In this document: positions 1 through 6,733 of the stretch, one piece after another | Position numbering within the stretch: position 1 is the first letter of the stretch | Layout: every line of letters starts with the position of its first letter | Assembly: GCA_000437595.1 (NCBI GenBank) | Contig: FR899787.1 | Span: forward strand, 1-17,763 | Length of the DNA stretch: 17,763 nt | From: Faecalibacterium sp. CAG:74 | GTDB taxonomy: Bacteria; Bacillota; Clostridia; Christensenellales; Aristaeellaceae | Reading direction: 5' to 3' | Program-made: the position numbers and the translations under genes | The notes under the pieces: generated by a model | The model's input: only the letters and a program-made list of their open reading frames with translations | Told to the model about the DNA's origin: nothing | Databases searched by the model: none

Positions 1-99
1 ACCTTCGGGGTGCACTTCCCTGTTTCTTGGGTGGTATCAGAAGGTCTTTTAGTTAGTGCACGGGCGCTTTGGTATCACGCTTCCACTCCCTATAACGAA

Positions 100-744
100 T
101 TAACCTTCCTTTTTCATCCCGGAATATTGGCACAGTTCCTCAAATTGCGGCACAATCTGGTCGCCCAAGCGCCGTACCTCGCCCATCACCCGGGTGCGTC
201 CGGCTTGCGTCAAGTACCAATCGTCCTGATTCACGCCTTCCTCCCGCGCGGGGCAGACCAGAAAGCGCGTTTCCGGCATGGCCGTCTGATAATACAGCAG
301 CGCCCGCCGCGCATGAAACGGGCGGCAGCAGAGAATCGCCGTGCGCGCGGAAATTCCCTGCGCTTTCAGCACGGCCGCGGATTTGCGCGCGTTATCCCAT
401 GTAAACGTTGCTTCGTCCTCGCGCAGAATCGCGCTGTCCGGGACGCCGTGCTTAATCAGCACATCACGCAAAAACGCCCACTCCGTCGGATAATCATCCG
501 GATACGCAGCACGGTCTTCCGGCATCACGCCGATGAACTTGTCCACCGCCGCGCCGTGCCGCCCCGACGGCAGCACATACGGCGCATAGCCCGCGCGGTA
601 CAATTCCGCCGCACGAATCGCGTTTGCCGGATGGCGCGAACCGGGAATCAGGATAACGTCAGCTTTCTCCGGCGCGTCCGACACGAACACGAAGTCCGTC
701 ACCGCCCGGATGAACGGGAACGCGCCCGTCTGCTTATTTTCCAT
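100..744 (-). CDS. YdcF/SanA/ElyC-type DUF218 family protein
   Basis: This is a 214-residue protein of the DUF218 (YdcF/SanA/ElyC) family. Seen in the sequence: an N-terminal beta-strand and glycine turn (KADVILIPGSRHP, about residue 28) where family members begin their Rossmann-like fold. A central EDEATFTWDNARKSA segment matches the family pattern E-x4-T-x2-N. ILCCRPFHARRALLYY matches the family 'T-x-x-x-H-x-x-R-A' segment. No signal peptide or membrane helix is visible, so it should be cytoplasmic, unlike SanA and ElyC, which are membrane anchored. It starts at ATG 744 behind GGGAG and overlaps the 3' end of the alcohol dehydrogenase gene by 11 bases, so the two are very likely co-translated. 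The family has no settled reaction; some members act in envelope or peptidoglycan precursor metabolism. Substrate unknown. The start and family call are fairly safe. Confidence 0.85.
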   Translation of the reverse strand: MENKQTGAFPFIRAVTDFVFVSDAPEKADVILIPGSRHPANAIRAAELYRAGYAPYVLPSGRHGAAVDKFIGVMPEDRAAYPDDYPTEWAFLRDVLIKHGVPDSAILREDEATFTWDNARKSAAVLKAQGISARTAILCCRPFHARRALLYYQTAMPETRFLVCPAREEGVNQDDWYLTQAGRTRVMGEVRRLGDQIVPQFEELCQYSGMKKEG

Positions 745-1858
745 ACTGCTCCCACGCGGCGATTGCCTCTGCGCGCTCCGGGTCCGTCATCGGCGTGAAC
801 GCCTGCACATAAATCGCCCGAAGCTGCGCCGTTGTCAGCGCCTCCGGATGATTGCCGAGCCGCTCCGGGTTCACCGATGCCGCCAGCATGTCCAGCGTTG
901 CGTCATCCGGCATCGGGATTTTGTCCAGTTCCAGCACCGCCAGCAGCCCTTTGAGCAGGATTGCGCCATCCATCGGCTTCTCGCCGCCGAGGAGGCGCGA
1001 CAATTCCGTCAGCATCGGCTGATATTCCGCCTGCGCCGCCAGATGCGCCCACAGGTGCGGCAGCGTCAGCATACACGCATGGCCATGCGCCGCGCCGAGC
1101 TTCTTCGTGATTTGGTAGCTCATCGCGTGCGCCGCCGTCGTCCGCGTCGTCAGAATCGCCACGCCGGATTCATACGCCGCGTGCAGCATCTCGTCCTGCG
1201 CCTTGCGGTCGCCCTGCAAATACGCCGTCAGGTTGTCCAGCACGCCGCGAATCGCGCGCTCCGCGTGAATCCGGCTGCCCGGCGTCGCCTTCTTCGCCCA
1301 CCACGATTCAATCCCCTGCGCCAGCGCATCCATCGCGCAGGACTTCCGGTGATACTCCGGCAGCGTGTCCAGCAGTGACCCGTCCAGCAGTACCCCGTCC
1401 GGCAGCAGCGCCGGATGATCCACCGACAGCTTCTGCCCGTTCTCATACAGCACCGCGACCGCCGTCGTTTCCGCGCCCGTGCCTGCCGTTCCCGGAATCG
1501 CCAGATGCGACACTTTCCCCTCTGGCGGCAGCTGATTCGCCCGCACATGGGCAATATCGGTCATCAGCAGCGCCTTAATGCCCTTGGCGGTATCCATCGC
1601 CGACCCGCCGCCGACGGAAATCAGCCCGTCACATTCCTTTTCCTGATACAGCGCCGCCCCCGCGACGCAATCCTGCAAATCCGGATTGGGATGAAACGCA
1701 TCGAACACGGGCAGACGCATTCCGGTTCGCGCGAAAAAGACGTTTTTGGTTCTTTCGCCCGCGACGAGAAGGGGCTTGGTGATGCCCATTTCGCGCAGGA
1801 GTAAGGATACGTTCGCGCCGCAGAGTGAACCGCGGCCTTCCTTCAGCCAGCTTGGCAT
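734..1858 (-). CDS. Iron-containing (type III) alcohol dehydrogenase, phosphonoacetaldehyde-reductase-like subgroup
   Basis: This 374-residue protein belongs to the iron-containing alcohol dehydrogenase superfamily, cytosolic NAD(P)-dependent aldehyde/alcohol oxidoreductases. Seen: the nucleotide-binding GGGSAMDTAK motif (about residues 83-92), IPGTAGTGAET (121-131), the metal-site segment MDALAQGIESWW (176-187), and HAMSYQ...AAHGHACMLTLPH (244-268). By alignment with FucO-type enzymes the metal ligands would be D177, residue 181, H244 and H258. Residue 181 is Gln instead of the usual His. The D-A-L-x-Q-x-I-E-S pattern and the region after H258 resemble, from memory, the phosphonoacetaldehyde reductase (PhpC-like) subgroup. 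No phosphonate gene is present here, so the substrate is unassigned. The start at ATG 1858 is preferred over an in-frame ATG 24 codons upstream because GGTGGAG lies just before it and the promoter overlaps the upstream candidate. It heads the unit with the DUF218 gene. Confidence 0.88.
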   Translation of the reverse strand: MPSWLKEGRGSLCGANVSLLLREMGITKPLLVAGERTKNVFFARTGMRLPVFDAFHPNPDLQDCVAGAALYQEKECDGLISVGGGSAMDTAKGIKALLMTDIAHVRANQLPPEGKVSHLAIPGTAGTGAETTAVAVLYENGQKLSVDHPALLPDGVLLDGSLLDTLPEYHRKSCAMDALAQGIESWWAKKATPGSRIHAERAIRGVLDNLTAYLQGDRKAQDEMLHAAYESGVAILTTRTTAAHAMSYQITKKLGAAHGHACMLTLPHLWAHLAAQAEYQPMLTELSRLLGGEKPMDGAILLKGLLAVLELDKIPMPDDATLDMLAASVNPERLGNHPEALTTAQLRAIYVQAFTPMTDPERAEAIAAWEQYGK

Positions 1859-1885
1859 GATTGATTCTCCACCTTTCCGCGCTCT

Positions 1886-1914
1886 ATTGTAGCAAATTCG
1901 GACATTTTGCGCAA
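1886..1914 (-). promoter_or_regulatory. Probable sigma-A-type promoter of the alcohol dehydrogenase gene
   Basis: On the minus strand a -10 box TACAAT (1886-1891) sits 17 bases from a weak -35 TTGCGC (1909-1914). It lies 28 bases before the chosen ATG. The -10 is 5/6 and the -35 3/6 of consensus. This also argues against the upstream in-frame ATG at 1930. Confidence 0.55.
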
Positions 1915-1948
1915 GGGGGGAGAAAATCAATTAGGAATGAGCAATAAG

Positions 1949-2022
1949 AGCTGCACGCGGAAGAAGTAGGAAAGAGAAGTCAACTCAATCGCGCGAAAGG
2001 GTCAAGGGGCAATGCCCCTTGA
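1949..2022 (+). repeat. Dispersed intergenic repeat, copy 1
   Basis: Copy 1 of a roughly 75-base element found five times in this window in the same orientation. It has a 5' box CACGCGGAA (from 1954), then after 31 bases the core CTCAATCGCGCGAAAGGGTCAAGG (1985-2008), which contains the perfect palindrome TCGCGCGA. It ends in a perfect 8-bp hairpin CAAGGGGC-AAT-GCCCCTTG (2004-2022). It lies between the divergent alcohol dehydrogenase and lipoprotein genes. In the 1859-2172 gap the only other recognisable site is the dehydrogenase promoter; no convincing promoter for the lipoprotein gene was found. Confidence 0.8.
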
Positions 2023-2172
2023 AGAAAATTTGTAAAAGAGGAAACGAAAAGGGATTTTCAAACGTCTAATATGTGTGGGCTGAACGGAAAAGCGCTGCCG
2101 GATGGTTCGCACAGATGGAAATAATGATATGCCCCCTGCAAAGGGTGGAACGTGAAGGAGGTTTCAAGGAGC

Positions 2173-4596
2173 ATGAAGTTCAGAAAAATGGCGAGTGTGC
2201 TGCTGGCGGCAAGCCTGCTGATTGGCTGCGCGGCGGCGGAGAATCGGACGATTTTCAAGAGGATGAGCGAAGAGGAAAGCATGGCGAATGAAGCGCTGCC
2301 GGTGGAGGAACGTGCGGAAAGCTTTTCTCCGGCGGGGCTGCTTTCGCTGAATGACCGCGTGGCGATTCTCATGCAGGAGCAAACCTCGCGCCTGTATTCT
2401 CTCTACACTTGGCAGCCCGGGCAGCAGGAAATGGCGCTCGTTGCGTCGAATATGTACCGAGCGGGAGACTATGGGCAGCTGAAAGACCTGCAAGAACGGC
2501 TGGAAAACCTGAAAGAGGACGCTCTCGCGGGCACGGAACTGCCGGACGCGGCGCATTGCTTCTCCATGCTCGTCACGGATGGCGAAAAGGTGTACGGCAT
2601 CAACCACTTGACCGGCGGCATCTTCACCATCAGCGGCGAAAACGGCAAGGCCGTGTACACCGATGTTGCAACGGTGCAGGACACGAAATTCTTCATCCAA
2701 GAGGAGGAAGATTACAGCTATGCCCTTCTTCCGGACACGGTGGCGGCATCGGGCAATACTGTGCTGATGCTGATGAACACATGGGACGACAAGGGCCGAG
2801 TGACAAACCTTTACGCGCTTAGCTTGACGGACGGCAGCGTCCGCAAGGCGAGTGTGGAGAACGTGCGCAACTTCTGCGCCTACAAGGACGGCAAATTTCT
2901 CGTGATTGCCTTGCAGAAGAGGGAAGACTGGGACGAAAACGGCAACCGCATCCCGCAGATGGCAATGGTCTATGACCCGGCGACGGATACGACGACGATG
3001 CTGTCCAGCAGCATTGGCGTGAGAGATGATTTCTCTTATCAGCAGCTGGTGTACAGCGAAGCGCTGGATGCAGTGCTGTACTGTGACAGCACGCAGATCA
3101 TGGGCACGACGAATTTCCAGAAGGCGACGCTGTATGCGTACCTCCCGGTGGAGGGCTATTACGTTGCAATCGTGGGCGATACAATCGTTTCGGCGGGTTA
3201 CAGCTCCGGCATCTTCGCGCGCACGCTGACGGAAAACTATCAGCCGAACCACGTCATCCACCTGTCCGGCACGAGCGTCTGGGGCGGCATCCACGATTAC
3301 GCGGTGGACTACCCGGAAGTGGCGGTCGTCGGTGATTCGGACATTGACAGCGCTAGCGCGGAAGAGGTCGCGCGCGCATTCGCTTCGGGCGACGATGCGC
3401 CGGATATTGTGAGTGCGTATGTCAATTCGTACACGTCGTGCGACGCGGCGGGCGGATTGGCGATTGAGCGCCTGAATCAGAAGGGATACTGCAAGGACTT
3501 GTCCGTGTACCCGGCGGTGAAGGCGTATGTTGAGAGCCTGAATCCCGTTTTCCGCGATTTCGTGACCGACGCAAACGGCAAGATTTTCGCCCTGCCCATC
3601 AGCGTCGGCGGCGCGTACGCGTTCACCATCAACCCGAAGGTGTTTGAGGAAATGGGACTGACGATGGACGACATTCCGACGAACTTCATCGACCTGTGCG
3701 CTTTTGTGACGCGCTGGAACGACGAGTTTGTGGAGGATTATCCGAACTTTGCGCCGCTGGACTCGACCGAAAAGTACAAAGACCGCATGTTCCGCTTGGC
3801 ACTGCGCGAGTGGAAGGGATACTGTCAGGCGACGAATCAGGACTTGCACTTTGACGACCCGATTTTCCGCGAGATGGTGGCGGCGATTGACGCCATGCGC
3901 TGCGACCGCATTGAGGAAAGCAACAAGAAAACGAGTGACGAAGAAAGCGACTACAAGCAGCCGCTCATCTTCACCGGCACTTGGATGCTGAACTCCTACT
4001 ACGACGGTGACGTGACCTTCGGCAAGGACAAGATGCCCAAGCTCATTCAGATGACGCTGACGAAGGACACGGCTTTCTACCTCGGTCAAGGCATTGAGAT
4101 AGAATTGATGTTCGTCAATCCGCGCACGACGGACAGCGACGAAATCGGCACGCTGCTGGAATACGTCATCAAGAACATCCGCGACGAACAGAAGGTGGAG
4201 CTGGTGGCAGGCTGCACGACGCCGATTGAAAATCCGTGGTACGAGGAACAGCGGAAGCAGGACGAAGCAGAACTCGTGATGTATCAGAAGGCGTACGACG
4301 AAGCGTCGGCGGAAGAAAAGAACGCTTACAAGGAACAGCTGGACGAGTTTAAGCTGTACATGGAACAAAGCGCGGAAAGCGATCGTTATACAGTATCGCC
4401 GGCGTACATTCAGCGGTATCAGGATGTGATCCTGCCGGCGCTGTACATCGGCAAGCCGACGGTTTTGGACAGCACGGACAACACATCGGGGCTGAAAACG
4501 CTGGTGCAGCGGTACATTGACGGGCAGATTACGATTGACCAGTTCATTCGCGAGGCGGATGGGAAGCTGCGGATGATTCAGCTGGAAAATCAGTAA
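2173..4596 (+). CDS. Lipoprotein with C-terminal extracellular solute-binding domain and large N-terminal extension
   Basis: This 807-residue exported lipoprotein starts with a textbook signal peptide whose lipobox LIGC puts the lipidated cysteine at residue 19. The C-terminal half (about 360-807) looks like a family-1 carbohydrate-type solute-binding protein: YPEVAVVG near its start, FALPISVGGAYAFTINPKVFEEMGL (about 472-496), LIFTGTWML (598-606), and the typical end TLVQRYIDGQITIDQFI...DGKLRMIQLEN. About 340 residues are added in front, with repeated strand-turn pieces such as LYALSLTDGSV and MAMVYDPATDTTTML that suggest a beta-propeller-like sensor or binding domain. A charged, helix-prone insertion rich in E, K and A lies near 686-738. 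Family members are usually 420-550 residues. The start at ATG 2173 is chosen over GTG 2152 for the signal peptide and an AAGGAGG 11 bases upstream. It is followed after 363 bases by two permease genes, so it is likely their binding subunit. The ligand is unknown. Confidence 0.82.
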   Translation: MKFRKMASVLLAASLLIGCAAAENRTIFKRMSEEESMANEALPVEERAESFSPAGLLSLNDRVAILMQEQTSRLYSLYTWQPGQQEMALVASNMYRAGDYGQLKDLQERLENLKEDALAGTELPDAAHCFSMLVTDGEKVYGINHLTGGIFTISGENGKAVYTDVATVQDTKFFIQEEEDYSYALLPDTVAASGNTVLMLMNTWDDKGRVTNLYALSLTDGSVRKASVENVRNFCAYKDGKFLVIALQKREDWDENGNRIPQMAMVYDPATDTTTMLSSSIGVRDDFSYQQLVYSEALDAVLYCDSTQIMGTTNFQKATLYAYLPVEGYYVAIVGDTIVSAGYSSGIFARTLTENYQPNHVIHLSGTSVWGGIHDYAVDYPEVAVVGDSDIDSASAEEVARAFASGDDAPDIVSAYVNSYTSCDAAGGLAIERLNQKGYCKDLSVYPAVKAYVESLNPVFRDFVTDANGKIFALPISVGGAYAFTINPKVFEEMGLTMDDIPTNFIDLCAFVTRWNDEFVEDYPNFAPLDSTEKYKDRMFRLALREWKGYCQATNQDLHFDDPIFREMVAAIDAMRCDRIEESNKKTSDEESDYKQPLIFTGTWMLNSYYDGDVTFGKDKMPKLIQMTLTKDTAFYLGQGIEIELMFVNPRTTDSDEIGTLLEYVIKNIRDEQKVELVAGCTTPIENPWYEEQRKQDEAELVMYQKAYDEASAEEKNAYKEQLDEFKLYMEQSAESDRYTVSPAYIQRYQDVILPALYIGKPTVLDSTDNTSGLKTLVQRYIDGQITIDQFIREADGKLRMIQLENQ

Positions 4597-4658
4597 AAGG
4601 ATTTTCCAGCAGGGCAGATTGTGGTCTGTTCTTAAGGAAGTTGTCGATTGAGCGAGTT

Positions 4659-4685
4659 CCAGAGGGCTTTCCGGTCGCCCTCTGG
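4659..4685. other. Strong stem-loop between the binding-protein and permease genes
   Basis: A perfect 9-bp stem, CCAGAGGGC (4659-4667) with GCCCTCTGG (4677-4685), closes a 9-base loop. No T-tract follows, so it is not a classical intrinsic terminator. It starts 63 bases after the lipoprotein stop and may stabilise the 3' end of that message or attenuate read-through to the permeases. The role is inferred. The rest of the 363-base gap holds two tandem copies of the dispersed repeat and no gene. Confidence 0.5.
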
Positions 4686-4734
4686 ACTCCTTCGGTCGCC
4701 TCCCATGTTTCTGGGTTTGTTCCGTAACTTTTGA

Positions 4735-4811
4735 CGGATAAACACGCGAAACCTGTATGCAAGTGCGCGCAGCTCAATCGCGCGAAAGGGTCAAGGGAGG
4801 AACTCCCTTGT
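4735..4811 (+). repeat. Dispersed intergenic repeat, copy 2 (first of a tandem pair)
   Basis: A 77-base unit beginning CGGATAAACACGCG, with the CACGCG box at 4743 and the core CTCAATCGCGCGAAAGGG from 4773 (30 bases later). The terminal hairpin CAAGGGAG-GAA-CTCCCTTG is at 4792-4810. Relative to copy 1, the two inner pairs of the stem have changed on both sides, so pairing is kept. It is nearly identical to the next copy, 87 bases downstream. Confidence 0.85.
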
Positions 4812-4821
4812 GTCCGTTTCC

Positions 4822-4898
4822 CGGATAAACACGCGGAACCAGTATGCAAGTGCGCGCAACTCAATCGCGCGAAAGGGTCAAGGGAGGAACTCCCTTGT
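4822..4898 (+). repeat. Dispersed intergenic repeat, copy 3 (second of a tandem pair)
   Basis: A second unit, differing from copy 2 at only a few positions within 77 bases: the CACGCG box at 4830, the core from 4860 and the hairpin at 4879-4897. The constant 87-base offset indicates a recent tandem duplication with a 10-base linker. It ends 61 bases before the permease start codon, so it forms part of that gene's 5' leader if transcription continues from the lipoprotein gene. Ribosome binding is provided by GGAGG further on, outside the repeat. Confidence 0.85.
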
Positions 4899-4959
4899 AT
4901 TTCACACCGTATGGGCAGGCGGAAAAGACCGCCTGCCTGTGCGTGGTTCAGGAGGAAAC

Positions 4960-5811
4960 ATGTTTCGGAAGAAAAAGGTCGTGTGGCTGCTGCTGCTGCC
5001 GGGGCTGGCGGGACTGATGCTGTTTTATGTCGTCCCGTTTTTCGGGGGCATCTATTCGTCGCTGATGGACGGGTCGTTCGAGAACCAGTTCGTCGGGCTG
5101 GCGAATTACGAGCGGACGCTGCAGAACAGCATGTTCCAGCTGGGACTGAAGAACACATGGGAATTGTCACTGCTGTGCGCGCCGGTGATTTGGCTGCTGG
5201 CGTTCCTGCTGGCGGCAATGCTCAAAACGCTCAAAGACCGCTCAACGGCATTCCGAAACATTCTGCTGCTGCCGTATCTGATGCCGTCCTCTGCCATGCT
5301 GCTGATTTGGACGCTGATGTTCGACTACGGCGGCGTCATCAACCGCATGGTGACGGCGCTGGGGATGGAGCGCGTGCTGTGGCTGGAGGGTGACGCACTC
5401 CGCGTGCCGATTGTGCTGCTGTATATCTGGAAGAACGTCGGGTTCTCGGTTGTGCTGTTCGCGTCGGCGCTGTCGGCGGTGCATCCCTCGCTGTATGAAT
5501 ACGCCGCACTGGAAGGCGCGGGCTGGTGGACGCAGTCGTTCCGCATCACCCTCCCGCAAATTATGCCGACGGCGTTCCTTGTGTTCGTGCTGGCGTGGGT
5601 GAATGCGTTCAAAATCTTCAAGGAAGTCTACTTCATCGGCGGTGCGTACCCGTCCAACGCGATTTATACCTTGCAGCACTTCATGAACAACAAGTTCGCC
5701 CGTCTGGAATATCAGGATGTGACGACGGCGGCGTACATCTTCGCCGTGGGCGTGATGGTGCTGTTTGCGCTGATGTACCTGAGCAAAGCGGTTCGCTCGC
5801 CCAATAACTGA
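4960..5811 (+). CDS. Carbohydrate ABC transporter permease, MalF/UgpA/LplB type
   Basis: This 283-residue inner-membrane permease of the binding-protein-dependent transport family has about six hydrophobic helices, the first at residues 8-28. The cytoplasmic EAA loop is well conserved: EYAALEGAGWWTQSFRITLP at residues 180-199. Through this loop such permeases dock on the ATPase. The start at ATG 4960 (MFRKKK) has GGAGG 4 bases upstream. An in-frame ATG at 4810 would add 50 residues encoded by the dispersed repeat and is rejected. It ends 14 bases before the second permease gene. With the upstream lipoprotein it forms a typical sugar-type importer set, but no ATPase gene lies in the cluster. 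In many Bacillota a shared MsmK-type ATPase encoded elsewhere serves such permeases, and that is the simplest explanation. The substrate cannot be read from the sequence. Confidence 0.9.
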   Translation: MFRKKKVVWLLLLPGLAGLMLFYVVPFFGGIYSSLMDGSFENQFVGLANYERTLQNSMFQLGLKNTWELSLLCAPVIWLLAFLLAAMLKTLKDRSTAFRNILLLPYLMPSSAMLLIWTLMFDYGGVINRMVTALGMERVLWLEGDALRVPIVLLYIWKNVGFSVVLFASALSAVHPSLYEYAALEGAGWWTQSFRITLPQIMPTAFLVFVLAWVNAFKIFKEVYFIGGAYPSNAIYTLQHFMNNKFARLEYQDVTTAAYIFAVGVMVLFALMYLSKAVRSPNN

Positions 5812-5825
5812 GGACAGGAGGCAGT

Positions 5826-6716
5826 ATGATGGCGCGCAAGAAAAAAATCCACCATCGCCACAACCGCCTGTCCTTCGGCGGAAAGCTGGCGTTTGTGCTG
5901 CTGACCATTCTGTCGGCAGTCATCCTTATCCCGATTGTATTTACGTTCTTGTATTCGTTCTTTCCCCAGTCGGAAATCACGGCGTACCTGAAAGGGCGCG
6001 GCAGCTACGACACGACGAAGTGGCTGGACGTGCTGTATTCGCCCGCGATGTTTTCGCTCCGGCAGTACTACAAGATTTTTATTGAAGAACCGTCGTATTT
6101 GAAGCTGTTCTGCAACAGCATGATGTACACCGGCGCGATTCTGGTCGGGCAGGCGCTCATTGTGCCGCTGACGGCGTACTGCCTGAGCCGCTTCCAGTTC
6201 CACGGGCGCGATTTGCTCTTCTTCTGCATTCTGGTTTTGATGATCCTGCCGTTTCAGGTCACGATGGCGCCAAGCGTCACGGTCCTGCGATGGCTGGGCA
6301 TCATGGAAACACCGTGGGCGGTCATTCTGCCGATGTGCTTTTCGCCCTTCTACATCTTCCTCCTGCGCCAGTTCATGGTGGGCATCCCGAATGAGCTGCT
6401 GGAGGCGGGCATGGTAGATGGCGTAGGCCCGGTACGCGGGTTCGTGCATGTGATTCTGCCGGTGTGCAAGCCGATTCTGGGGGCTGCGGCGGCGCTGTCC
6501 TTTGCGGACTGCTGGAACATGGTCGAACAGCCGCTGATTTATTTGGCGAACCACACCAACTTGCAGCCACTGTCGGTCATGTTCAACCAGATTAGCACCG
6601 ACCGGGCGGATGTCGCCTTTGCGGGCAGCGCGCTGTACATCCTGCCGACGCTGCTGATTTATCTGTATTTCCAAGAGGACATCGTCGCGGGCATTCAGCT
6701 TAGCGAACTCAAGTGA
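5826..6716 (+). CDS. Carbohydrate ABC transporter permease, MalG/UgpE type
   Basis: This 296-residue second permease has an N-terminal basic stretch (MMARKKKIHHRH), a first helix near residues 20-44 and a large external loop (46-95). The domain has the MalG-like order of helices. The EAA loop is NELLEAGMVDGVGPVRGFVH (189-208) followed by VILPVCKP; the EAA-A positions read E-A-G, so it is somewhat degenerate. AGGAGG at 5816-5821 serves either ATG 5826 or ATG 5829; the latter has the more usual 7-base spacing, so the protein may be one residue shorter. It lies 14 bases after the first permease and 17 bases before the membrane fusion protein gene. These short spacings tie the importer-type and exporter-type halves of the cluster into one transcript. 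Pairing with the upstream permease as a heterodimer is expected from the family. Confidence 0.9.
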   Translation: MMARKKKIHHRHNRLSFGGKLAFVLLTILSAVILIPIVFTFLYSFFPQSEITAYLKGRGSYDTTKWLDVLYSPAMFSLRQYYKIFIEEPSYLKLFCNSMMYTGAILVGQALIVPLTAYCLSRFQFHGRDLLFFCILVLMILPFQVTMAPSVTVLRWLGIMETPWAVILPMCFSPFYIFLLRQFMVGIPNELLEAGMVDGVGPVRGFVHVILPVCKPILGAAAALSFADCWNMVEQPLIYLANHTNLQPLSVMFNQISTDRADVAFAGSALYILPTLLIYLYFQEDIVAGIQLSELK

Positions 6717-6733
6717 CGGAGGAAAAGGAACGT

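Noticed and set aside
1..99. Possible terminator or gene start at the left edge
   Set aside because: Only weak inverted pieces (ACCTTC with GAAGGT, and two GTGCAC sites) are seen. No T-run suited to the minus-strand gene and no credible reading frame were found.
710..1378. Plus-strand frame opposite the alcohol dehydrogenase gene
   Set aside because: It is extremely Arg-rich, lacks a ribosome binding site and recognisable motifs, and lies opposite a well-supported enzyme gene.
2023..2172. Promoter for the transport cluster (TCTAAT/TAATAT near 2065-2072)
   Set aside because: No acceptable -35 box lies at normal spacing, so it was not listed as a feature.
2164..4368. Long open frame (734 codons) antisense to the lipoprotein gene
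   Set aside because: It is rich in R, H, V and Q with no signal or domain pattern, has no ribosome binding site, and lies opposite a clear lipoprotein gene. Long antisense frames are common in GC-rich codon usage.
4735..4898. Possible CRISPR array
   Set aside because: There are only two tandem units, with near-identical 77-base sequence and a 10-base linker. Other copies are dispersed, and no spacers or cas genes are present.
4810..4959. N-terminal extension of the first permease
   Set aside because: The extra 50 codons lie in the repeat and leader. GGAGG before ATG 4960 and the start of the first helix fix the real start.
4544..5393. Short frames on both strands containing repeated LDPFARLS peptide or its plus-strand counterpart
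   Set aside because: The peptide is simply the reverse-strand reading of the dispersed repeat core, which recurs in unrelated contexts. There is no start signal and the composition is not protein-like.
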